Below, in pieces: positions 12,255 to 23,364 of a stretch of 64,000 bases of DNA. The stretch covers positions 1,974,901 to 2,038,900 of the forward strand of contig OZ026603.1 in the NCBI GenBank assembly GCA_964020085.1, given 5' to 3'. Each line of letters opens with the position of its first letter. Position 1 is the first letter of the stretch. The DNA is from Micromussa lordhowensis (Eukaryota > Cnidaria > Anthozoa > Scleractinia > Lobophylliidae). Under the pieces are notes generated by a model. The model did not search any database. It saw only the letters and a program-made list of their open reading frames with translations, and was not told where the DNA came from. Both the position numbers and the translations under genes were made by a program.

Positions 12255-12380
12255 TCCGTTCAGTAATAGATCACAGATGACGTCACACTGTGGTAAGAAG
12301 GACTGTGATAGGCGAGAGTGTCACTGATGTTCTTACCACATTTTGACGTCTTCTGTGATATATTACTGGAAGAATTAAAC
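12255..12380. mobile_element. Short palindromic MITE
   Basis: The inverted ends CAGTAATAGATCACAGATGA and TCTGTGATATATTACTG enclose TGTGGTAAGAA / TTCTTACCACA. Total length is about 120 bp with no coding capacity. Confidence 0.7.
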
Positions 12381-12869
12381 TGCGAAAATCTACAAATCTT
12401 AAAGAAAATGCTGGATACGTCTAGTCAGTTTTTGTCATCAGAGCAGCCCAGTGAGCCGAAGAGTTTGGATGTTGCCTTGAGTATTGCAGGAGTTGAAAAA
12501 ATACGCTCGGAAAACTTGCGATTGCGGTCAACCCGGAGGTCAATTCGATTCAAGTTTTGAACGGAAAAGAACGCCAGTGACGGTGGAAATTTGTGTCCTC
12601 TGTGGTCGGCGATTCTCAAATCAGTTTGTGTTTATTTTGATGTTTCGCAATTCCCGACATCAATCAGTGACTGAGAAAAGTTGAATTTATTAAATGAATT
12701 AATGAATTAATCTCATATAAACGTTTTGTTTATTGGGTTTGTTAAATTCGAGAAAAAGCAAAGGTTTTCGGCTTACGAAGACCAATTTCAGTTGTGTAAC
12801 TTTGGCTTGGTCTCGCTCGATTACCGACTGCTCGAGTATTTTTTCTGAGCCATTTTCTAAAAGAGAAAT
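12381..12869. other. Short open frames only
   Basis: A frame at 12318-12560 (plus) reads EELNCENLQILKKMLDTSSQF and looks somewhat protein-like. It overlaps the right end of the MITE and has no identifiable domain. I see no clear splice partners. Confidence 0.25.
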
Positions 12870-12885
12870 AGAGGATATTACATGA

Positions 12886-12917
<32 letters not shown>

Positions 12918-12962
12918 TTCAACTCGATATCTCACGAGTGAGCGCAGCGAACGAGTGAGATG

Positions 12963-12997
<35 letters not shown>

Positions 12998-13356
12998 CAA
13001 GCGAGCATGTAATATTCTGTTTATTACATAAACATACTAATGAAGACGTTTTTGACGATTTTCCGAAGATTTCCGACCACTTTCCGAAGATTTCCGAAGA
13101 TTCGCCAAAATTGTTCCGAAGGTAAGGCGAACGTTTCCGAACATTTTCGGAGATTTTCCGAAGATTACCGAAGATTTCCGAAGATTTCCGAGGATGCACC
13201 GATGATGTTTCGATCATACAGTAACATATCTAAGTACTTTTTAAGGGATTTAGGAACCATAGCAATAGCGATCATTTTAGTAGCTATGGTAACCATAACG
13301 ACGGTGATCTCTTCACGTGTGAAGATAACATGTTATCTTCACGTGTGAAGATATGC

Positions 13357-13399
<43 letters not shown>

Positions 13400-13405
13400 G
13401 TAATA
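12870..13405. mobile_element. Palindromic MITE of the GAGGATATTACA family, copy 1
   Basis: A near-perfect palindrome spans 12872-13018, centred on CGAGTGAGCGCAGCGAACGAGTG, with arms ATGAATTTTATCTTCGAGTG / CACGAGAAGATAAAATTCAT. Related copies lie at 35909-36245 and 47624-47880. All share the GAGGATATTACA start and a TATTTCA-TGGTGTTTATGTAATAA-type right end. Here the interior also holds a short TTTCCGAAGAT tandem array. Confidence 0.75.
13055..13200. repeat. Short tandem array, unit about 11 bp (TTTCCGAAGAT)
   Basis: About ten imperfect units of TTTCCGAAGAT occur within the larger MITE. The array produces overlapping open frames on both strands (12699-13217 minus, 13040-13348 plus) that are artefacts of the repeat. 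Confidence 0.8.
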
Positions 13406-14499
13406 AACGGCTTTATCTTTCTTCTTCCTGCTAGACTATGCTTCTTGTACCTGTTCAATGCCTCTATAATACTTTTTTGTACATATCTTTTGCTTAACCA
13501 TGTAAAATATTATCTAAATTCTCAAAACATTTTAAAACACAGAGGGAAGAGCTTTTTAATGATGACGTCAATCGTGCATCTGTCCTCTAATAGATCATAG
13601 GCGAGAACCAATCAAAATGCGAGAATAACTTGGGATATTATATAATTCGTACTGGATAACTGGTAATCGAACTTGTGCGCCTAGAAACTGATATTGATCC
13701 TGCGAGCCCACTCCTGAAAGGATGGACAGTCACCCCACCACCGGAGCACATGAAACTCGGATATTTAAAGATTTGCTGGATCGAATGTTCAAGTATCACA
13801 AATGCTGTATGCTTTTCAAAAGAAGCATACCCTAAGTAAACTAATAAGAGCAAGATGCGTCCAATATAAAGGCTAAGTTTCCAGAGCTAAGTAAACGTTG
13901 TTTTCGAGAGATGGTTTTATTATTCTTTTCTAAAAGGCACTGCAATCATTTTGGGCTAGGTTGTGCAAAACAGGATTCAGGTAATTTTCAGTCTGTTTAA
14001 TAATCGAACCCTGCATCATCTCTCAGCTATGCTCTGAGTGTTAGGGGAAAAACTTGAAAACGGTTTTCTAGAGCGAACAGGCAGCTCTGCTCTGAGTAAC
14101 ATTTGTGTGCGAGAAATCTGTAATATGGTCTGCCAATTTATCCAAGTGTAGGCAAATTGAGTTTTCAAAAGGATCATTTTAAGGGCTCAAGAGGTTAAAT
14201 AAAATTGACGTGCATTAACTTATCTGAACTTCCATGCATAGAGATGTTTCAACTTGAAGGGATCGTTTGGGATGAAAAACTGAAATGCCGCTTTCGGTCA
14301 AGCCGTCTGAACGTGGCCTCCAAGACTCCAGTGCAGTTATTCCTTCGGACAGGACTGCTAGCACGTTCGGCTAAAAAAAAGAAAATGCAACAGACAAGTG
14401 TGACTACCAAATTTAAATCATACAAGTGATATGCAAAAAGAATTCATAAATTCTGAATGTTCACGTGAATTTTGACTGCCCGCAACAAAACTAAGTCTG
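13406..14499. other. No recognisable gene
   Basis: Nothing beyond short frames. 13638-13853 (minus) and 14205-14429 (plus) have no domain features. Confidence 0.35.
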
Positions 14500-14700
14500 T
14501 AGCTCCCCAGCGTAATAAACGAGAGAATAAATCCTGAAGCCAAGAACAGGGACGACTGTATGGCATTTCAGCACAATTATTTGCTAAGGAATAACGCATG
14601 GAACAAAAATAGCAAAATTATCTAATTGCAGCACCTTTCCATGTCCCCATATTGGAATAAACTTTATCAAAACTACTTACTACTGCTAGAAATGATAGAA
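14500..14700. repeat. Duplicate of 7900-7922 plus 8521-8700 without the MITE (empty site)
   Basis: CCCCAGCGTAATAAACGAG followed directly by GAATAAATCCTGAAGCCAAG corresponds to the two flanks of the 599-bp MITE at 7923-8521 joined together. This is direct evidence of the pre-insertion state. Confidence 0.75.
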
Positions 14701-16280
14701 CGCAACCAAAACTGAGAGGCAGGAGATAACCAGGCTAGGAATTTACAACACAAACTATGTCCTCGCCATTTCAAGCAAAGGAAAATATCTACGCGACTAC
14801 CCTCCAAATCTGGAAAGTTTCAAATTAAAATAGAACAAGGGCTTTAGGTAGACAATTGAGAATACGAAACGAAATTAACCTACATTTCGACGACTGCCTA
14901 AACGAAATATTTCGGCAACTCCGCCCGTACCTCGATAACTAATCGCCGAATGTATATTTGCGCGTCGAAGTCTTCATGACAGAATGGATATATTTGAACA
15001 GTTTTGGTCCCAGCTAGAACAAGCAACTAAAAACTAGGAGGATTAATCGCAACTCAGAGAAGAGAGAAAACATGAACTTATCTGAAGCGAGTACATCGGA
15101 GAGAAAGATGACCATTCATCTTCCCGAGACATTGTCGACCAACACCGAAATGAGTCTGTCGTTTGACACTTGCTTATAAATTTCTATTAAAATTCATGTA
15201 TTCCGAAATGTGTGCTATGTTTAAATTGCACTATACTCCTTTTCTGGATGTTTTGATGTCTTTGGTTCATTAGGTTGCAGAATACGACGAGAATATCACG
15301 CCCTCCAATGTCCAATGAGGACTGCTATTAATATTTGCGTCACTGACTTTGCAAGGTTTTCAAATTAGGGCGTTGTTGAATTAAAGAACTGAAAAATGCA
15401 AAGCGATCAATTGTACGTACAATGTGTTCTGACTGCAACCGTGACAGTTCTATCACGTGGAATGCATGATTGATGGTATTTTATCTTATCTGACGGCAAT
15501 TGGGCGCAAAGAAATTTTGGAAAAAATGTCAGTTTCTTTATTTCTCGTTTGAGACACCTCATTCGTTGCTGCCAAATATTCATGGTTTTTCGCATTTCCT
15601 TTCTAGCCTTTAGAAGTTTCTCTGTATTGTTATTTTACGTGTTTTTGTTATATTCGTTTTTCGGAACACTTTGGTTCCCGCTTTGTTACATCGCTTGGTC
15701 TATCGCTTTGTTGTACCGCTTTGCTACACATCGTACCGTTTTTACAAGGTTTTAAAGCGTCTATGTGACGTCCCAACGCGTCGCTTCAATAAACTTTGCT
15801 TAAACCTGCTGGACTTGCGGCAATCGTTTTATCTAAAGCGCATTTAGAATAATTACGCACGCCCGAACGGCACTTGGAATTCACGTTGTTGACGTCCTGT
15901 GAGAAACGTACATAACATCTTTCCTCTCACACCATTTGACAAGCAAAACTGTTTCTACACTTAATAATTTAATTTCAACCAAAGAATGGCATCCTAATGA
16001 TAAATCTGACGAAAGCTTTAAACACTCCTTATGGAGTCTACACTTTAAACTGATGGTATAAAACGGACGTAAATCTACTAAACTTAAATAAATTCATGTA
16101 GTTTAGATTTGTGTGCATGCCGATTCAGGTAATTAAAATAATACAACTTGATGACACTGAAATCATGAAAACCGCACGTCTTTTTAATTTTAGACGTTTT
16201 TCTGCTTCTAAATGCTTTTTTGGCTTTCCATGATCGTTGTGGTCCTTCATTACCATTGACTTCCGACGTTTAGAATACTG
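14701..16280. other. No recognisable gene
   Basis: AT-rich sequence with scattered short frames. 15549-15755 (plus) is hydrophobic (ISFLAFRSFSVLLFY) but has no start context or splice support. Confidence 0.35.
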
Positions 16281-16419
16281 GCCCTGGTTGTTCGAGAGGT
16301 GGATATCCACCGGATAAATCACCATCCAGCGGATCGCGTGGTTTGTTTTGTTAACAGTTATCCACTGATAACGATTTATCCGGTGGATAGCGTTATCCAG
16401 CCTACGAACAACTGGGGCC
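16281..16419. mobile_element. Palindromic MITE, about 139 bp
   Basis: The outer arms GCCCTGGTTGTTCG / CGAACAACTGGGGC enclose repeated GGATAAATC / GATTTATCC and CCGCTGGATGG-type words. The structure is a nested palindrome without coding capacity. Confidence 0.75.
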
Positions 16420-16795
16420 TGGAGAAGAGTGAAGACTACTTGCTGATCAGCGGTATGTGGGGTAGTACTAGGTGTAAGACTTTACTATTATGGGTCGAGA
16501 TACACCTATACTTTATGCCTTCCGCCAATTAACTGCAGAGAAAGCTGTAACCCTCCCCCTTGTATGACCTTTAACTTAAACCTCTGTTTACAAACCAGTT
16601 CGATTTTGACAGTAAGGTTTGCATGTTTCTGACACCTGTAGCCCCTGCCTTCATCTAGAAAACTCAAAATCAATTTCAATTGAAAACAACAAAATAAAAA
16701 TCACTTTCAAGTCAGACTGGTTTGAAAAGTTTAGGAACAAAAATAACTCTGAACAGAACAATTACGAACAGCTCCTTTTTCACAACTCCAGGTTG

Positions 16796-17104
16796 ATTCA
16801 CCAATTCTTTTCAGTCAAAGCTGTCACTTAATTCTCCTAATATAGAATGACTCTGAAAACGATTATCAGCTCCAGTTTTCCTATCTTTTTCAGTAAAAGG
16901 TGATATTGTGTCATGCAAATAGGCCTCTAGCTAGCTTATTACAACCAGTTCATGTTCTTCTATATAGCCACTGATACAATGGGGGTAATTATCTCCTGCA
17001 AATTCACCAATTCTTTTCAATCAATGCTGTCATTTAATTGCCCTAATATAGAATGACCCTGCAAACTACTATCAGTTTGGGTTTTTCCTATCTTTTTTCA
17101 GTAA
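16796..17104. repeat. Imperfect tandem duplication, unit about 208 bp
   Basis: ATTCACCAATTCTTTTCA begins at about 16796 and again at 17004, each followed by the TAATATAGAATGA block and TTTCCTATCTTTTT. The second unit is interrupted after CAGTAA by the element at 17105-17573 and resumes with the GGTCATATTTTGCCATGCAA block at 17578 (the first unit has GGTGATATTGTGTCATGCAA). Confidence 0.75.
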
Positions 17105-17171
17105 GTAATGGTAATAGGACTGAGTGGAGTTCAATTTGGTCTGTAATCATACGAGTGATGATTTGTTAATC

Positions 17172-17202
<31 letters not shown>

Positions 17203-17573
17203 ACGAAGTCTTATTACCAATTAATCATAAAAATTACAATTTCCGAGAAAAGAAGAATAGCCAAGTTATGAATGATAGGGAAATTTTGCATTGAAATACC
17301 TACAAAGGAGATGTAAACATTCTAAGGCTACCGCAGCTACTACCGGCAATTAGGCGCCAAAAACACAAAAGCAAGCGTGTGCACGCACGTAATTATAACT
17401 TTGAATGTGATTGGGTGATTTAAACTACAACTTCGAATGTGATTGGCTTATTGAACAGTCCGATAACAAACTGTCTAATAACAAACTGTCTGATACCAAC
17501 TTGGCAAGTGGATTAGTGGAAAATATAAATTTTTTAAACCAATCACAATCGAGGAAATGTTAATTTTTATGAT
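17105..17573. mobile_element. MITE inserted into a tandem repeat unit
   Basis: Comparison with the uninterrupted unit at 16796-17003 places this 469-bp insert between CAGTAA and TAAAGGT, with TAA on both sides as the probable target duplication. It starts with an internal palindrome around GGTAATAGGACTGAGTGGAG and TCTGTAATCATACGAGTG. The same opening family recurs at 50478-50620. Confidence 0.75.
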
Positions 17574-17639
17574 TAAAGGTCATATTTTGCCATGCAAATA
17601 GACCTCTACCTAGATTATTTCAACCAATGTCTGCTATAG

Positions 17640-18868
17640 TCACTAATACAATGGAGATAAATACCTGATGTTTTGAAGAACCAGGTAAATATTTTTGTAA
17701 ATTTGGATTATATAATTTATACTTTACCTAAAACAGCTGTTATTTTTTCGTCAGCAGTTACCATGGCAACATTCCAAAAGGATTTTCTAGACCTGATTTT
17801 TCGCTTATGTCTCTAATAACTAAAAAAATAACCGCTGATCCCAAGCTTTTTTTAAACCATAGCTTTTGGCATCTGAAAAGGGAAATGCACGACAATTTAA
17901 AAACAAAATACGGAGCCGATTTCTTGTAAACTTGGAAAAAGGACAACTTGCACAGAGTGCAAATTTCCTTCCGTATATTTTTTTTAGATTTTTTTCTGAC
18001 GTTTGCTCTCAATGATAACATTATATTAAAACAATAAAAAGAAGGGGTCACCGGGCTTGTTTTCATGCAAAAGCCTTCGCAAGTTCCGTTATTCCCACGC
18101 GGGTAGACACGCATTCAAAAATCCAGACTTTATAAGATCAGCATTTGCTCATGAGCTGTTTTGACTACTTCTGACTGCTTCGTGTGCCCGCGCGGGCGAG
18201 CGGGCTCCGAACAGGTGTTTTGTTTTGTTTGCTGTCGTTTGATGCTAAAACATCATTTGCAGTTGTAATTGTCGTTAAAGACAACCTCCTGGGCTTACTC
18301 TGTAGGATTTTTACACAAATTCTGGGTAGATTTGCTATGTTTTACGAGTCCTTAATACGTTCTCGGTGGCTGCACGATCGATCAAGTTTCCTTATGAAAT
18401 TTGGGAAACATTGGATTCCCGAAACAAGTTTTCTTAAATACACAGAATTGACTTGAGTTGTTCCAGCAGGATAAGCCTCCTTTATATGCGAATTTCGTCT
18501 CCAACAGTACAAAAGTGACCTTGGGCAAAAAAAGCCGCGTGCCGCCATATTTGTTTTTAAATCTCGCGAAGTCTCGCGCCTCTATAGTTCGTGTTTCTCA
18601 CGCGTGACGCACGATGGTGATCTACTCCCCTCGCGAGAAAACTGGTACGAGCCACCTTAAAGTAATTTTCAGTCATTGTTTAATTGTACAATTCCAAATA
18701 AGTAGTCAATTATTACATCTAACAACTTGTCATGTTTAGATATAGCCATAAATATAACAATTATCTAACGCACGAACCATCCAACTTTCCCCGTCAACTG
18801 CTACCTGATCCCCAACAAACATCGAACGCACTCACCTAAGCTCCGATTACCCCTAGTAGATATATGTA
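17640..18868. other. No recognisable gene
   Basis: Open frames at 17758-18114 (minus) and 18184-18456 (plus) have no identifiable domain. The GAGCCACCTTAA word near 18651 also occurs at the edge of the fold-back element near 6323, so part of this is probably repeat-derived. Confidence 0.3.
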
Positions 18869-18898
18869 ATCGCATGGGTCCGAGGGCAATTAAGGATT

Positions 18899-18935
<37 letters not shown>

Positions 18936-19020
18936 TCGAGTCGCGAAACGACGGGGGCAATATGGAAACTTTGAAAATACAATTGAAATTAATCCTTAAT
19001 TGTCCAAGGGCACATGCGAT
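18869..19020. mobile_element. Palindromic MITE, about 152 bp
   Basis: The ends ATCGCATG / CATGCGAT enclose GGGCAATTAAGGATTAATTTCA and its inverted copy TTGAAATTAATCCTTAATTG. Central spacer is about 35 bp. Confidence 0.8.
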
Positions 19021-19259
19021 TAATTGTTTATCACATAAAGAGCAAAATTGTCGAGCGCGCGAAGTTTTTCTTCCAAGTAGCCCTTTCAATTCCGCGACAT
19101 ATGAGAATCAACTGAACTGACCAATCGATTCAATGAACATTTTATTCTCAAAATACAGCAAAGAAATTGACAAGTTTTCATTCTGGTAAAGTTCAATTCG
19201 GTAAATCGTTGCTGTTAACAAAAATAGGGATCAAAGTTTGAACAAAATTCAAAAAGTAA

Positions 19260-19465
19260 TTTTTTTCTTTTTTTACTTTTTGTATGTAATAGTATAATCA
19301 GTCGATTGTGTTATTAATAGAGCTGGATATTGTAAGTAGTGTAAATATTAGTGACTGTAAGAAGAGTAATGTAAATAAGCATTGTAAGTAGTGTAAGTGA
19401 TGTTTGATATTGTATCGTAAGTATTGTGTTTGTAATGAATAAATTGAAATAAGATAAAATAAAAA
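19260..19465 (+). repeat. LINE 3' trailer fragment
   Basis: This resembles the trailer at 5050-5286: repeated GTAAGTAGTGTAAGT words, a final AATAAATTG and an A-rich end (AATAAAAAAA). It is the poly-A end of a truncated element with no coding part left. Confidence 0.55.
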
Positions 19466-19965
19466 AATTTCTGCTTAATCAGTGTCAGAATCTGGCAGAA
19501 AGATTTTCCTGTAACCTCGCTTGCTCTACCTGATACTTGATTGTGAAGAATGGCTTCCAGCGATGTTTAGCGTCACACTGCAATGGCTGAAATTGTAGAC
19601 TTGACTGGAACCCTGTTTGCACTGAGGAGAGAGGTTGGAGTACTTCTCTTCATGCATTGTGGCATTGTCAATTATGTTGGACATAACTCTTAGCTCGTTT
19701 TCATCACCGGAGTCATATTCGCCTAATTCTTGCTCGACGCCGTGGCTAGCGATGTTTTTTATTTCGGAATGCCGGAACTCTTCAATTTCTTTACGACGGT
19801 TTTTCTTGCGCTGTGGTTAGTTAGCTTTTTGTCTGGGCAAACATCTTTTAGAGGTTAATTTTCTTTCATTGTGTTCATAATGTTGTTTATGGTGTTTTTA
19901 CCCATGGGCATTTTTTCGTACCATACGCTGGTCTGTGGCTTGTCGATAACACCGAGATACACTTG

Positions 19966-20262
19966 CACTGCGCCCCGAGGACTCGTCCTGCGCCCCGGGG
20001 ACTCGCCCTGCGCCGACTCGCCCTGCGCCGACTCGCCCTGCGCCCTGGGGACTCGCCCTGCGCCCCGGGGACTCGCCCTCCGCCCCGGGGACTCGCCCTC
20101 CGCCACGGAGACTCGCCTTCCGCCCCGGAGACTCGCCCTCCGCCCCGGGGACTCGCCCTCCGCCCCGGGGGCTCGCCCTCCGCCCCGGAGACTCGCCCTC
20201 CGCCCCGAGGACTCGCCCTCCGCCCCGGGGACTCGCTCTCCGCCCCGGGGACTGTTGTGCCG
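19966..20262. repeat. 20-bp GC-rich minisatellite, block 1
   Basis: About 15 units of CGCCCCGGGGACTCGCCCTC with single-base variants. Since 20 is not a multiple of three, the array reads as a 20-residue periodic Arg/Pro/Gly/Asp-rich peptide in all frames that lack stops. It is fused in frame with the following open frame, but that continuity is expected from the repeat. Confidence 0.95.
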
Positions 20263-20269
20263 AGGCGCT

Positions 20270-20640
20270 ATGGAGGACGGTTGCACGCTTTCAAGCTCCG
20301 CGGACGACAATCAATTTGTGGACCCTGAAATGGAATTGTTATTGCCTAACCTTGAGAGTTGTGATTTACAACATCTTCAACTAAAAGGAGACCTTTTGGC
20401 CTGGAAGAGTAGTTTGGATTCGTTGAAAAATTTCGTGATGTGCGACTTGCAGATACAGGGAAAGTGGACGTTGCCTGTTGGGAACATGAAACAGTTTAAA
20501 AGCACTGACAAAAACCTTGTCATCAACTGGTACTGTAAGAAGCAACAGACTCTGTGTTTCAAGGGTCGAGATGGTCCCACATTAAAGGATAGGTTAGCTC
20601 AATTAGTTCAGAACATGCCCGAAATGACAGCTAGGCAACT
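20270..20640 (+). CDS. Hypothetical protein fragment, truncated by a LINE
   Basis: I do not recognise this gene. An ATG at 20270 opens a frame reading MEDGCTLSSSADDN, an acidic DPEMELLLPNL segment and then IQGKWTLPVGNMK and LVINWYCKKQQTLCFKG. That ordered, low-repeat composition looks like a real protein. At about 20641 the frame runs into the 5' end of a truncated retrotransposon and stops at 20708-20710 in a non-native frame, so the gene is either cut or this is one exon. It lies directly between a minisatellite and a LINE, so it could also be cargo or a lost domain of a mobile element. Confidence 0.35.
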
Positions 20641-21850
20641 ATCGACCAATATCAGTATTATCACTGGTCTCAAAGATTTTCGAAAAAATTGTTTATCGCC
20701 AACTTTATGATTACCTTCAGGATAACAGCCTCTTGAATACGTACCAATCTGGCTTTCGATCAACTGGTCAATTAATATTGACAACGGTCTCTTAAATGGC
20801 GTGCTATTTATTGATCTTAAAAAACCTTTGACACAATCGATCACAAAATAATTTTGCGGAAATTTGCGAACTATGGGGTTGATCAAAGTGCTCTGCGATT
20901 TTTTGCGTCTTACTTAAGTAATAGATCTCAGAAATGCAGTGTCAATGGAGCGTTATCCAGTGCAAGTAGATTATCCTGCGGGGTTCCCCAGGGAAGTATA
21001 CTGGGACCTCTGCTCTTTTTAGTATATATAAATGATCTTCCTAATTGCCTCGATATATCCTGCGCAAAAATGTTTGCAGACGATACTAACATCACCGTCC
21101 CTGGTTGCACTTTTGCCGAACTCGAACAAGCAACCAATACTGAACTTAACAATCTTTTTAGCTGGCTGAAAGCAAATAAGCTTAGTTTAAACATCGCGAA
21201 AACTGAGTTTATGGTGATTAGTACTCGTCAAAAATTTCTTCCAGAAAATTGTAGTGAGATTAATATCCAATTAGATGGCCATCCAATTTGCAGAGTTGAG
21301 CGTGCCAAATCATTAGGTTTAATTATCAATGACCGACTTTCATGGTCCAATCACGTCAAAGAACTATGCAGAAAAATATCCTCGGCAATAGGCGCTCTGA
21401 GGCGCATTAGGTCCCTAATTTCTCAGTCCACTGCACTTCAAATATATAACGCTTTAATCCAACCTCATTTCGATTACTGTGCCCCCGTTTGGGATGGACT
21501 GAGTTCTTATCTATGTGAAAAGCTGCAAAAATTGCAAAACCGAGCGGCTAGGGTTATCCTGCAAACCAAATATGAGGCAAACTCAAGCCTGCTTCTTGAA
21601 ACTTTGAAGTGGGACCGGCTATCATTAAGAAGAAGAAAGCAGAAAGCTACAATGATGTTTAAGTCCCTCAACGGGCTAGCCCCAGTGTACTTGCGCGATT
21701 TATTCAGTGAGCGGCACACAGACTATGACTTGCGTGATTCTTTCCGTAAGTTAAACTTGCCCAAGCCGCGTACTGACTATTTGAAACGTAGCTTTGGCTA
21801 TAGCGGTGCCCTACTATGGAATTCTCTTTCCTGAAAATATTAGGGCGATC

Positions 21851-21882
<32 letters not shown>

Positions 21883-22040
21883 CCGCGCACTTGAAACACT
21901 CGATTCCCACTCGGCAATCTTGTAAACCAGTTTTTTTGCAGTCATTTTAATTTTTACAAAATGATTGTAATTAAAATACTTAGTATAACTGAAGATTTTT
22001 AACAGAGTTTAAATAAAGATTTTACTTACTTACTTACTTA
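20641..22040 (+). pseudogene. Jockey/CR1-like LINE, 5'-truncated, with (TTAC)n tail
   Basis: The reverse transcriptase starts near 20646 with PISVLSLVSKIFEKIVYRQL and YQSGFRS. It has a damaged stretch with stops and a deletion at about 20780-20850, then an open frame from 20854 to 21834. That frame contains the RT core motifs SCGVPQGSILGPLLF (about 20974) and FADDTN (about 21073, the catalytic aspartates) and the HFDYCAPVW thumb block. It is followed by a short trailer ending in TTACTTACTTACTTACT at 22021-22041. Loss of the 5' part and the damage near 20.8 kb make it non-autonomous. Confidence 0.85.
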
Positions 22041-22257
22041 CTCGTCCTCTGCCCCGCGGACTCGTTCTCCGCCCCGGGGACTCGTCCTCCGCCACGAAGA
22101 CTCGTCCTCCGCCCCGGGGACTCGTTCTCCGCCCCGGGGACTCGTCCGCCGCCCCGGGGACTCGTCCTCCGCCCCGGGGACTCGTCCTCCGCCCCGGGGA
22201 CTCGTTCTCCGCCCCGGAGACTCGTGCTCCGCCCCGGGGACTCGTCCTCCGCCTCGG
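22041..22257. repeat. 20-bp GC-rich minisatellite, block 2
   Basis: About 11 units of CTCGTCCTCCGCCCCGGGGA. The unit differs from block 1 mainly at one position (CTCGTC instead of CTCGCC). Blocks 1 and 2 therefore flank the hypothetical fragment and the LINE. Confidence 0.95.
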
Positions 22258-22672
22258 TCCAAGTCCCTGGGGCAGAGTCCAAGTCCCTGGGACAGAGTCC
22301 AAGTCCCTGTGGCAGAGTCCAAGTCCCTGGGGCAGAGTCCAAGTCCCTGGGACAGAGTCCAAGTCCCTGTGGCAGAGTCCAAGTCCCTGGGGCAGAGTCC
22401 AAGTCCCTGGGGCAGAGTCCAAGTCCATGGGACAGAGTCCAAGTCCCTGGGGCAGAGTCCAAGTCCCTGGGGCAGAGTCCAAGTCCCTGGGGCAGAGTCC
22501 AAGTCCCTGGGGCAGAGTCCAATTCCATGGGGCAGAGTCCAAGTCCATGGGGCAGAGTCCAAGTCCATGGAGCAGAGTCCAAGTCCATGGAGCAGAGTCC
22601 AAGTCCCTGGGGCAGAGTCCAAGTCCCTGGGGCAGAGTCCAAGTCCCTGGGGCAGAGTCCAAGTCCCTGGAG
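22258..22672. repeat. 20-bp minisatellite of a different unit, block 3
   Basis: About 21 units of AAGTCCCTGGGGCAGAGTCC follow block 2 without a gap. Variants are CCATGG for CCCTGG and GGGACAGAG or GGAGCAGAG for GGGGCAGAG. On both strands up to three frames stay open for 160-220 codons; these are not genes. A short stretch of block 2 type (CTCCGCCCCGGAGACTCGTG) returns at 22680-22700. Confidence 0.95.
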
Positions 22673-22699
22673 CTGTATTCTCCGCCCCGGAGACTCGTG

Positions 22700-23140
22700 C
22701 TCCGCCCCTGACCTACAAAGCGCTCAATGGCCAGGCCCCTAGTTATATTACTGAACTACTAAAGCCATATACACCAGCTAGGAATCTGAGATCTTCGTCT
22801 AAAAACCTCCTAAAAATACCACTCGTCAAGCTAGTAAGTTATGGCCATAGGTGTTTCTCTTTTGCAGCACCAACTTTATGGAACTCCCTCCCCGACTATA
22901 TCAAACAGAGTAGTTCATTATCAAGTTTCAAGACCTATATGAAAACATATCTTTTTAAAAAATGTTATAGTTTAATTTAGCATGTAATATAGCTTTTATT
23001 TTGCGATATAGTTTTAACATCTTAAATAGTTTTTAATATATTTTTTACTGTAATGCTATTTGTATTATTGCATTTTTTTTTTCGAATTACGATTGTTGTA
23101 AAGCGCTATTGGGCTAAAGGGAAATAGCGCTATATAAATA

Positions 23141-23175
<35 letters not shown>
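22700..23175 (+). pseudogene. CR1/L2-like LINE extreme 3' end with (ATT)n tail
   Basis: A frame of about 90 codons ending at 22978-22980 reads TYKALNGQAPSYITELL, RNLRSS and FSFAAPTLWNSLPDYIK, the conserved C-terminal tail of this RT group. The trailer contains GTAAAGCGCTATTGGG and GAAATAGCGCTATATAAATAAAG before (ATT)n at 23150-23174. The minisatellite directly precedes the truncated start. Confidence 0.8.
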
Positions 23176-23177
<2 letters not shown>

Positions 23178-23364
23178 CAATTCTTCAACACCAAAGAAAA
23201 AATTGAATACGACCCTAGGAAACAGTCGCTTAAATAACGTCCAAAGGTACTTTGAGAATTTGGTTTGGATTATGAACTATAAAAGCTTTCTAATCACTTT
23301 ACCATTTACTTTATCACACTAGTGCCATGCTCCTTGGTAAAAATACGCGATTTCACTCGAGAAA

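Noticed and set aside
22030..22742. Long ORFs of 170-220 codons on both strands over the minisatellite
   Set aside because: They arise because the 20-bp units lack stops in several frames; composition is purely periodic.
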